DNA from: Clostridiales bacterium
GTDB lineage: Bacteria > Bacillota > Clostridia > Peptostreptococcales > Anaerovoracaceae
Reading direction: 5' to 3'
Assembly: GCA_012513435.1 (NCBI GenBank)
Contig: JAAZCE010000017.1
Span: 30,631-94,630, forward strand
DNA: 64,000 nt
The notes beneath the pieces were generated by a model, which saw only the letters and a list, made by a program, of their open reading frames with translations, had not been told where the DNA came from and made no database searches. This document shows positions 44,137 through 52,803 of the stretch, one piece after another; positions within the stretch are counted from its first letter, which is position 1, and each line of letters opens with the position of its first letter. The translations under genes and the position numbers were made by a program.

Positions 44137-44295
44137 CTCGGCACCTTTGATATTAATCAGAATGTACAGGGAAACAAAATTATTTACAATGTAGACCTGC
44201 GCAATTATCATCTCAAGGATTTACAGCTTGAATACCCGGATTTCCTTTCTCTCATTGAGGAAGGTAAAATCGAGTTTCACGATGAAAAGAGGTAA
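44137..44295 (+). pseudogene. C-terminal remnant of an unidentified gene
   Basis: An open stretch without a start codon runs from a stop at 44134-44136 to TAA 44293-44295. The translation (for example NVDLRNYHLKDLQLEYPDFL and IEEGKIEFHDEKR) has the look of a real protein end. It stops 7 bases before the first signalling gene and supplies that gene's AGAGGT ribosome site. Family not recognised. Confidence 0.4.
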
Positions 44296-44302
44296 TGTTA
44301 AG

Positions 44303-47300
44303 ATGAAAAAGAAAATTTTAATTGTAGATGATCAAATGATCAATCGCAGTATTTTGAAAAAGCTACTGTGCGAACAATATGAAATTCTGGAAGCCGCTAA
44401 CGGAGAAGAAGCCTTAACCTTACTTCAACAGAATGGGCAATCTATTTCAGCAGTTCTTTTGGATATTGTTATGCCTGTTATGGATGGGTATGAAGTTCTC
44501 CGCCGCATGAAAGCGGATGAAGAATTATCTCAGATTCCAGTTATCGTAGCCAGTGGGAATGAAGGCGATGCCGCGGAAAACAAAGAAGTGCTCGCTTTAT
44601 CCCTTGGTGCAAATGACTATGTAACAAAACCGTACAAGCCTGAGATCATAAAGCACAGGATTGCCAATGCAATTTATACCAGAGAATTTGCGGCTTTTAT
44701 CAATACGGTTCAGCATGATGCACTGACTGGTATTTACAGCAAAGAATACTTCTATATGCGTGTTGAAAAGCTCCTCAAAAGCACGCCTGAGCTAAAATAT
44801 GATATTGTTTGCATGGATATCGAACGCTTTAAATTAATCAATGATTTGTTCGGCACACAGATCGGAGATGCGGTTCTGAAGCATATTGCCAATGAAATTG
44901 TTAACCATGTTAGTGAAATCGGAATCTGCGGCCGAATCGGGGCGGATCGTTTTGCATGCCTGGTTCCGCACAGAAATGAATATAAAAACGAGTTCTTTGA
45001 CCGTGCAATCAAAGAAATAAATCAATTTGATATAACGATAACAATTAATGTCAGCTATGGAATTTATGTCATAGAGGATTTAACTGTTCCCGTCAGTGCC
45101 ATGTGTGACCGTGCATTGCTTGCATGCAATTCAATCAAAGGTCAGTACGAAAAGCACTTTACTTATTACGATAGTGCTCTGAGACAAGCACTTTTAACAG
45201 AGCAGTCTATTCTTGACGAAATGAAAACAGCAATCCAGGAGAAACAATTTGAAGTATACTATCAGCCCAAATACGATATAAATTCAGAAAAAATTGCCGG
45301 TGCAGAAGCACTGGTTCGGTGGAATCATCCGGAGAAGGGCTTTATATCTCCCGGAGAATTCATTCCTTTGTTTGAAAAAAATGGTTTTATAACAACACTG
45401 GATAATTATGTTTGGGATATAGTATGCAGTGACTTGCATAATTGGATTGCGGCTGGGAACAAGTTTGTCCCTGTTTCTGTCAATGTGTCCCGTGCAGACA
45501 TATACAACCCTAATTTAACGAGCATTTTTTTGAATCTAATCAGAAAATACAAGCTAAGTCCGCAATATTTGCATCTTGAAATCACTGAAACCGCTTATAC
45601 AGAAAATTCTGGTCAGCTGATAAAAATCGTACAAAAACTTAAAAAAATCGGCTTTATTATTGAAATGGACGATTTTGGCTCCGGTTATTCCTCGCTGAAT
45701 ATGCTGTCTGAATTGCCACTTGATGTACTAAAGCTCGATATGAAATTTATACAAAGTGAAACAGCTAAAAATAGCAGCAAAAACATTTTAAGCTTTATAA
45801 TCAGTCTTGCAAAATGGCTGAATCTTTTGGTAATTGCTGAAGGGGTTGAAACCAAAGAGCAACTCAATATGCTTAAAAATATGGATTGCAACTATGTTCA
45901 GGGCTATTATTATGCAAAGCCACTGTCAAAAGCTGGGTTTGAAAAGCATTTGATAGAACATCAGGTGTCAACAGATTCTGAAATCCCGAAGCTCGAAAAT
46001 ATCGGAAGTGAAGATGTGACTGTAACCAAGTCAAAAACTGACAGGGTCATGATGATAATTGATGATGTTGAATTAAACAGAGCTGTTCTATCAGAGATTT
46101 TTTCGGATTCATATACAATTGTTGAAGCAAATAACGGGTTGTCCGCTTATGAGTACATAGAAAAAAACAGTGAGAAAATAGATATTATTCTCCTTGATCT
46201 CGTCATGCCTGTTATGGACGGGTTTAAAATGCTTTCTAAATTAAAAAGTAACGAAGCATTCAGAAATATTCCTGTAATCGTCACGTCCCAAGTAGGAGAA
46301 GACAGTGAATCCCAAGCTCTCGAAATGGGTGCTGCTGACTTCATTTCAAAGCCATATAACACTGATGTTGCGCTTCGACGAGTGGATAATGTCATGGCAA
46401 CAAGTAAAGTATTAAAGCTTGAAGAAGAAAAAGCCATTTATAATAAAATGAGGGAAATGGAGAAAAAGGTTAAGACAGACGCGCTTACAGGCCTATATAA
46501 CCGTACAGAATTAGAAGCACAGGTGAATTCGTTCTTTGCAACGGGCGACAATAATAAAGCTGTTTTCATTATAATGGATATTGACAATTTCAAGCTTGTT
46601 AATGACAGGCTTGGTCATGCAAAGGGTGACGAAACAATCCAAAAGGTAGCAAAGATACTCGGTACTTGCTTTCGGGAAGATGATGTTGTTTGTCGTATGG
46701 GCGGAGATGAATTTTCAGTCTTTATTCGTGCTGAATTATCACAGGAAGAATTGAACACGAGAATGGACCGTCTTTGTAAGAAGCTGCGCTTTATGGTAGA
46801 AGACATGAATATTTCCTGCTCCGCTGGAGCTTGTTCTTCGCCAAGCTTCGGTAGTGATTATCAGACGCTTTATCAAAACGCGGATATGGCGTTGCTGACA
46901 GCAAAGCGGCTTGGGAAAAATCAATATCAGATATTCGGCGGGGCGGTTGAGCTTCCCTCCCATGTTTTGTTTCGCAATATGGATTGGCTGCTTGATGCAG
47001 CAAGTGACTCGGTGATGGTTTGCGATGCAAATAACTATGATGTTTTGTATCTCAATGACGTTGCGTGTAAGCTTGCAAATAAGGGCAAAAAGGATTGCAT
47101 GGGTAAAAAATGCTATGAAGCACTGTGGAACCAATCTTCACCATGCAGCCACTGCGTTCATATTGATAATCTTTCAAAAGATTATTGTGAGCATGAGGTG
47201 AATCCTCAAGGTGCAGATAAAAGCTATATTATTAAAGGGAAGCTTGTTGATTGGGGCGGAAAGCCTGCACGCATTCAATATATTCAGGATAATACGGCGA

Positions 47301-48445
47301 AGGCTGCCATTGCACGGCAGTTGTCGGACATTTCAACCGATCGGAAAAGAATTTTAGATATGATGCCGTGCGGTATTTTCCGTTACTATGCCAAAGAGGA
47401 TACCTTTGATTTTGTCAGTGAAAATATGCTTTTAATGCTTGGCTACTCGAGAGAAGAATTTCGTGAAAAATTTAAAAATCATTTTTCCGAGATGGTTTGG
47501 CATGAGGACAGAGAGAGAATTTTAGGTGAAATTAAAAATAAGATGAAGGATTCTGATACCGATGAATGTGAATATCGGATTGAAAAAGCAAACGGCGAGC
47601 TATGCTGGGTGCATGATAGAGGTCATCTTGTAAAGGATGACCATGAAAAGCCAATGTTTTATGTAACAATAATGGATATTACAGAAGGTCATATGGTCGG
47701 CCAAAAACTAATGGAGGAGCAAAAGAAGCTTCAAATCGCTCTTGAGCATTCCGGAATGCAATATTGGGAACATGATTTAATAACAGATACCAGCGTAAAT
47801 GGAATTAAAGATGCAAATCTTGGCTTCGCTGATATCATCCCCAATTATAGTCGCTTCTTAATTGAAAGCGGAATTGTTCCGGAAGAATATATACCGTTGT
47901 ATGAGAAAAATCAGAAAGCTTTATATGAGGGTGCTCCTTATGTTTGCTATGATATTTCGTTAAATAATCCGCAGGGCAGGCAGCAATGGTGGCGTATTCG
48001 CTCAACAAATTTGTTTGACGAATCAGGAAAGCCCGTTAAAACGATCAGCACCGCCGAAAGCATCGATAAGCTGAAAGAATATGAGCAGCGGTATGAGGCG
48101 TTGGTGCACGAAAGCGATGTTCAGACATTTGTTTTAGATATTGAAAAGCATTGCATTACGGATAACGTGGGGCTTTCACGCAAGTGCGGATATGACCGGA
48201 CCATTGAAAATGTTCCGGAAAGTTTAATCAATTCCGGGAATTTGCATCCGGATGATATTGAATGCTATCAATCAATGTATGCGAAGATTTACAAAGGTGC
48301 AAAAACCGCCGAATGTATTTCCCGGTGGAGAGTTGACAAAAATGGATGTTGGCGCACTACGAAAGTGCGCTTGACAACAGTGTTCGACAAATACGGAAAA
48401 CCGATTAAAGCCTTTGGAACAAGCAAAATGATGGAGGATAATTAA
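44303..48445 (+). CDS. Multidomain cyclic-di-GMP protein: REC-GGDEF(degenerate)-EAL-REC-GGDEF-PAS repeats
   Basis: 1380 aa, no membrane segment. REC1 (about 1-130) has the phospho-Asp D54 in LLDIVMPVMDG. A GGDEF-like domain (150-300) has RIGADRF instead of GGDEF, so it should not cyclise. An EAL phosphodiesterase domain (320-560) keeps EALVRW (335), MDDFGSG (near 455) and GVETKEQ. REC2 (575-700) keeps D632. A second GGDEF domain keeps MGGDEF (799-804) and an RxxD inhibitory site. Three or four PAS domains fill 890-1380, one with a CY...PCxxC motif. It could make or break cyclic-di-GMP under control of two receivers. ATG 44303 is chosen for its ribosome site and REC N-terminus. Confidence 0.9.
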   Translation: MKKKILIVDDQMINRSILKKLLCEQYEILEAANGEEALTLLQQNGQSISAVLLDIVMPVMDGYEVLRRMKADEELSQIPVIVASGNEGDAAENKEVLALSLGANDYVTKPYKPEIIKHRIANAIYTREFAAFINTVQHDALTGIYSKEYFYMRVEKLLKSTPELKYDIVCMDIERFKLINDLFGTQIGDAVLKHIANEIVNHVSEIGICGRIGADRFACLVPHRNEYKNEFFDRAIKEINQFDITITINVSYGIYVIEDLTVPVSAMCDRALLACNSIKGQYEKHFTYYDSALRQALLTEQSILDEMKTAIQEKQFEVYYQPKYDINSEKIAGAEALVRWNHPEKGFISPGEFIPLFEKNGFITTLDNYVWDIVCSDLHNWIAAGNKFVPVSVNVSRADIYNPNLTSIFLNLIRKYKLSPQYLHLEITETAYTENSGQLIKIVQKLKKIGFIIEMDDFGSGYSSLNMLSELPLDVLKLDMKFIQSETAKNSSKNILSFIISLAKWLNLLVIAEGVETKEQLNMLKNMDCNYVQGYYYAKPLSKAGFEKHLIEHQVSTDSEIPKLENIGSEDVTVTKSKTDRVMMIIDDVELNRAVLSEIFSDSYTIVEANNGLSAYEYIEKNSEKIDIILLDLVMPVMDGFKMLSKLKSNEAFRNIPVIVTSQVGEDSESQALEMGAADFISKPYNTDVALRRVDNVMATSKVLKLEEEKAIYNKMREMEKKVKTDALTGLYNRTELEAQVNSFFATGDNNKAVFIIMDIDNFKLVNDRLGHAKGDETIQKVAKILGTCFREDDVVCRMGGDEFSVFIRAELSQEELNTRMDRLCKKLRFMVEDMNISCSAGACSSPSFGSDYQTLYQNADMALLTAKRLGKNQYQIFGGAVELPSHVLFRNMDWLLDAASDSVMVCDANNYDVLYLNDVACKLANKGKKDCMGKKCYEALWNQSSPCSHCVHIDNLSKDYCEHEVNPQGADKSYIIKGKLVDWGGKPARIQYIQDNTAKAAIARQLSDISTDRKRILDMMPCGIFRYYAKEDTFDFVSENMLLMLGYSREEFREKFKNHFSEMVWHEDRERILGEIKNKMKDSDTDECEYRIEKANGELCWVHDRGHLVKDDHEKPMFYVTIMDITEGHMVGQKLMEEQKKLQIALEHSGMQYWEHDLITDTSVNGIKDANLGFADIIPNYSRFLIESGIVPEEYIPLYEKNQKALYEGAPYVCYDISLNNPQGRQQWWRIRSTNLFDESGKPVKTISTAESIDKLKEYEQRYEALVHESDVQTFVLDIEKHCITDNVGLSRKCGYDRTIENVPESLINSGNLHPDDIECYQSMYAKIYKGAKTAECISRWRVDKNGCWRTTKVRLTTVFDKYGKPIKAFGTSKMMEDN

Positions 48446-48468
48446 ACATATAAGATAAGGATGATTTT

Positions 48469-51400
48469 ATGAGTGAAAAACCAATATTGCTGATTGTGGA
48501 TGATGCAGAGGCAAACAGAGAGATCATGGCAGCCTCCTTCTCCAATGAATTTAATATCTTGAATGCCGAAAATGGAAAAGAAGCCATCGATGTCATACAA
48601 AAAAACGGTAAGAGAATATCGGTTATTTTGCTCGATATTATCATGCCCCAAATGGACGGTATGGAGGTACTGCGCTGGATAAAGGACAGCTGTTATAGCT
48701 ATATCCCCGTCATTGCGGTTACAACAGATCCAAGCTATCAGCTTGAAGCTCTTAGAAACGGTGCCGCTGATTTTATTCCCAAGCCTACAGAAATTGAGGG
48801 AATCAAAGCTCGTGTCAACAACGTTTTCACGCGGTATTCATTGGCGAAGGAAAAACAGTTGAGTAAAGCTCTGAAGGAGTCTAAACAAGAAATGAATAAT
48901 CTTGTAAACAGCATTCCCGGAGGCATTGCAACTTACAAATTGACAGATCATTTTGAAACGGTATATTTTTCAGACGGTGTGGCGCAGCTTAGCGGACACA
49001 CAAGAGAAGAATATGCAAAATACATACAGGGTGACGCTTCAAAAATAATTTACAAGGAAGATAAAAAGAGGGTTTATGAAACCTCTGTCAAGGCGCTGGA
49101 AAACGATGAGTCAATTGATATAACCTACCGTATTTATCACAAGAACGGCGGGCTTGTTTGGGTTCGGTTAAATGCTGTCCCAATAGCTCGTGAAAATGAC
49201 GGATATCTTGTCCATGCAGTATTTCAACGCCCCGAGAGAATGTCAAGTCTTTATGATAATCTTGTAAATGAATCTAAAAATATCATTTATGTAAGCGATG
49301 TAAATAACTATGATTTGCTGTATATCAATCGCACAGGTACACGGTTAGTGCGAAATAATGGAAAAGCCGTTGCAGGTCAAAAATGCTATAAGATGCTATT
49401 TGACCGCAACGAGCCTTGTGAGTTTTGCAGAATAAAGGATATGTCTCATGATCAATTTGTTGAGCGTGATTATACTTATCCAATCACCGGCCGCACTTAT
49501 CATTTAAGAGGAAAGCTTACCGATTGGAACGGGATTGAAGCTCATGTTGAATATATAGAGGATGTGGATGAAAATAGAAAGATTGCACAAAAAAACGAAG
49601 AATTGATGAATCAATTATCTTCGGTTATTGAGCGTGTGCCCGGTGGTATGTGTCTGTATTTACATGACAAAAAAGGCATACACCCTGTTGTCCACAACAA
49701 GGCGTTTTTTGATATTTTCGGATATTCGGATGAAAACATACAGGCTGTTGAAGAAAAAACCGATTATTTAAACGTTCATGCGGACGATCTTGAAGAGCTT
49801 AAAAGAAAATTGAATCATGCTATTTCCACTTCTTCTCCGGTCAATCACACTTACCGCACATATAGCGATAAACAAAATAAATATATATGGATTAAGCTAA
49901 GTGCTATTATAATAGACCAGAATGACGGTACAAAGCTTTGTTATGTAAGCTATGCCGATGTGTCCGAAGAATATTATAATCAACAGCAATTAATAGAATC
50001 TAAAAATGCAATGCAAGCCCTGCAAAAGCAAGCAGAAGATTTATTACACGAATATCAAATGCTCGTGAATACTGTTCCGGGCGGAATTGCTTTATACTAT
50101 GTAGCTGACGGAAAGATAAAAACAAAGTTTTTCAGCGATGGTTTGTGTGAACTGTCCGGTTATACCAGAGAGGAACGGGAAGCCATTTGCAAAGAGGATG
50201 CAATGGCACTGATCTATAAAGAAGACGTCGCTTTGCTGCAGAATACGGTTAAGGATGCTGTTGCGAATCACACGGACATTGATTTAGTGTACCGCATTAT
50301 GCGAAAAGACGGTACACCCTATTATGTTCATTTGACGGCTACTTACATACATGGAAAAAGCGGACATCCTGAGTTTCACGCAGTTTTTTCCGACATTGAT
50401 AAAATAAAGCGCCTGGAGAAAATAACAGAAGAACAACAGCTACGCTATGAGGTAACCGTTAAAAGTGCCGGAATCAATATCTGGGAATACGATATTCAAA
50501 ACGACTCTTTAACAGTTGTCTCGAATTCGTCACGAATCAAACAAAACTGCTATACAATTGAAAACTATGTTTCCTCCACTGTGGAGCATGACTATGTTCG
50601 TAAGGACAGCCTCCCCGCCTTCTACAGTCTGTATGACAGGCTTAAAAAAGGCGAAAAGGAAATAACCGAGGATATCTGGTATAAAACGACCGATGAAGCC
50701 GGCTGGTGGTGCGAGAGGGTTATCTATACTTCCGTGTTTGATAAAAACGGAAAGCCCATAAAAGCGTTCGGTGCCGGTAGGGACGTTACCCGGGAGAAGG
50801 ATGCAATCAGAAAATTCCAAGAAGAAATGTCTTATCGTGCTGTTATTCAAGGTGGCAGCCTTGTGAATCTGAAAATAAATTTGACGCAGAATACAATTAT
50901 TGAGGGTAATAGTCCGTTTCGGGTCGTTACGGAATTGATCGAGAACAAAAACGCCGAGCATTATTTCACCAAAACCGCAGACTGCATCATCAGTGATGAA
51001 AAGAAAGCAGAGTTTTGTAATCAATTTAATCGTAAGGCTCTTATCAATTCCTTTAACGGTGGGGAATATTCTGTTTCTTTGGAGTTCACCCGTATGTTTG
51101 ATACCAAAAAGATCTACTGGTTAAAGTATTCGGTTCATCTTATGAAGAACCCCGAAAATGGGGATATCATTGCTCTTGTTGTTACAAATGATATCACAGC
51201 TGAAAAAGTTATGAAAACCATCATGCAGACGGTTTCCCATACGGACTATGATTTTTTTGTTGTGGTGGATGGCAGCATAAATTCTGCAACCGATTATGAA
51301 ACATCCGACCGTAAACGGCTTTTCCTTGAAGAACAACCCTTTGAAGTGAGAAACGAAGAATTGATTCGTCAATGTGTTTGTGAAGAGGATATTGAAAGAG

Positions 51401-52803
51401 TAGTTGCGAACTGTAAATTAGACAATGTTTTTGAACATATAAAAAACGGAGATGTTTACAGGTTTAATTTCAGCATGCATGAAAAAAACGAGAAAATACG
51501 ACGCAAGCAATTGCAGTTTACGTTGATTGATTATAACCGAAAAACGTTTTTGATGACCCTCATCGATGTAAATGAGATTTTTATGGAACAACAGCAAACA
51601 CAGCTGAAATTAAAAGAAGCCTTGAAATCAGCCCAAAATGCGGCAGCCGCAAAGATCGAATTTTTATCACGCATGAGCCATGATATTCGTACACCGCTTA
51701 ATGCGGTTATTGGCTTGTCGGAACTTGGAGCAACAAGTGATTCAATGGAAGAAATGCACAAATATTTGATGCAAATTGGGGCTTCAGGAGAGTATCTTCT
51801 TTCAATTATCAATGATGTTCTTGATATGAGTAAAATTACAAGCAATGTAATGGTTCTTCACCCCACCGTCGTGTTTATTCCAAAATTCATCGAGGAAACA
51901 ATTGATATCGTTCGTCCGACGATGAAAGCCAAAAACATATCGTTTGAAGTGAAAACCAATGAAATTACTTCTATGTATATGCGTTTCGATGCTACGCATG
52001 TAAGACAAATTATTGTGAATTTGCTGTCTAATGCTGTCAAATTCACACCTAAAAATGGGCATATTGAGCTTTGTCTTGAAAATATTTCTCGTAAGGGTGT
52101 GCTTGTCAAAAATCGTATGATTATACGTGATAACGGCATTGGCATCAATACGGACTTTTTGCCGAGAATATTCCAGCCATTTGAGCAGGAAAATACATTG
52201 AATGATGATACACGCACCGGAACAGGTCTTGGGCTGTCAATTGTAAAAAGCATTGTGGATTTAATGGGTGGCATGATCCGAGTAGAGAGCAAAAAAGGCG
52301 AAGGAGCTGCATTCATTATAGAATGGGAATTGGAAACGGCAACGGCGGATGAATGGTCAGAGAAATCCGCTGAGCCGCTTTCTCAAACGACAGAACTCGA
52401 CAATCTTCGTATTTTATTATGTGAGGATCACCCGCTTAATGCCCAGATCGCATCGAAGCTTCTTGAAAAAAGAGGAATGGTTGTTGATCATGCTAAAAAC
52501 GGGCAGCTTGGTCTTGAAATGTTCCAAAATTCTGAAATCGGATATTATGACGCAATTCTTATGGATATCCGTATGCCTGTAATGGACGGAATCACAGCGA
52601 CCGTGAAAATCCGAACCATTGACCGCAGTGATGCAAAATCGGTTCCGATTATTGCAATGACTGCAAACGCTTTTGAAGAAGATATAAAAAAATCCTTGGC
52701 TGCCGGAATGAATGAGCATTTAAGCAAACCAATCGATCCGAAAAAATTATATGATACAATAACGGAATTTGTAGGGAAGGTTGGTGAAGGCTGTGAAAAA
52801 TAA
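48469..52803 (+). CDS. Cytoplasmic hybrid histidine kinase: REC-PAS repeats-HisKA-HATPase-REC
   Basis: 1444 aa with no signal peptide or membrane helix. An N-terminal REC (residues 5-120, LLDIIMPQMDG) is followed by five or six PAS-type domains (about 140-1040), among them two near-repeats opening with SIPGGIATYKL and TVPGGIALYYV and one with a KCY...PCEFC cysteine motif. The kinase core has H1071 in SRMSHDIRTPLNAVIG, the N-box NLLSNAVKFTP and G-boxes GIGINTDF and GTGLGLS; the C-terminal REC has D1366 in LMDIRMPVMDG. It begins 23 bases after the previous gene and overlaps the next by 11 bases. It most likely senses a cytoplasmic cue and feeds the phosphorelay. Confidence 0.92.
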   Translation: MSEKPILLIVDDAEANREIMAASFSNEFNILNAENGKEAIDVIQKNGKRISVILLDIIMPQMDGMEVLRWIKDSCYSYIPVIAVTTDPSYQLEALRNGAADFIPKPTEIEGIKARVNNVFTRYSLAKEKQLSKALKESKQEMNNLVNSIPGGIATYKLTDHFETVYFSDGVAQLSGHTREEYAKYIQGDASKIIYKEDKKRVYETSVKALENDESIDITYRIYHKNGGLVWVRLNAVPIARENDGYLVHAVFQRPERMSSLYDNLVNESKNIIYVSDVNNYDLLYINRTGTRLVRNNGKAVAGQKCYKMLFDRNEPCEFCRIKDMSHDQFVERDYTYPITGRTYHLRGKLTDWNGIEAHVEYIEDVDENRKIAQKNEELMNQLSSVIERVPGGMCLYLHDKKGIHPVVHNKAFFDIFGYSDENIQAVEEKTDYLNVHADDLEELKRKLNHAISTSSPVNHTYRTYSDKQNKYIWIKLSAIIIDQNDGTKLCYVSYADVSEEYYNQQQLIESKNAMQALQKQAEDLLHEYQMLVNTVPGGIALYYVADGKIKTKFFSDGLCELSGYTREEREAICKEDAMALIYKEDVALLQNTVKDAVANHTDIDLVYRIMRKDGTPYYVHLTATYIHGKSGHPEFHAVFSDIDKIKRLEKITEEQQLRYEVTVKSAGINIWEYDIQNDSLTVVSNSSRIKQNCYTIENYVSSTVEHDYVRKDSLPAFYSLYDRLKKGEKEITEDIWYKTTDEAGWWCERVIYTSVFDKNGKPIKAFGAGRDVTREKDAIRKFQEEMSYRAVIQGGSLVNLKINLTQNTIIEGNSPFRVVTELIENKNAEHYFTKTADCIISDEKKAEFCNQFNRKALINSFNGGEYSVSLEFTRMFDTKKIYWLKYSVHLMKNPENGDIIALVVTNDITAEKVMKTIMQTVSHTDYDFFVVVDGSINSATDYETSDRKRLFLEEQPFEVRNEELIRQCVCEEDIERVVANCKLDNVFEHIKNGDVYRFNFSMHEKNEKIRRKQLQFTLIDYNRKTFLMTLIDVNEIFMEQQQTQLKLKEALKSAQNAAAAKIEFLSRMSHDIRTPLNAVIGLSELGATSDSMEEMHKYLMQIGASGEYLLSIINDVLDMSKITSNVMVLHPTVVFIPKFIEETIDIVRPTMKAKNISFEVKTNEITSMYMRFDATHVRQIIVNLLSNAVKFTPKNGHIELCLENISRKGVLVKNRMIIRDNGIGINTDFLPRIFQPFEQENTLNDDTRTGTGLGLSIVKSIVDLMGGMIRVESKKGEGAAFIIEWELETATADEWSEKSAEPLSQTTELDNLRILLCEDHPLNAQIASKLLEKRGMVVDHAKNGQLGLEMFQNSEIGYYDAILMDIRMPVMDGITATVKIRTIDRSDAKSVPIIAMTANAFEEDIKKSLAAGMNEHLSKPIDPKKLYDTITEFVGKVGEGCEK

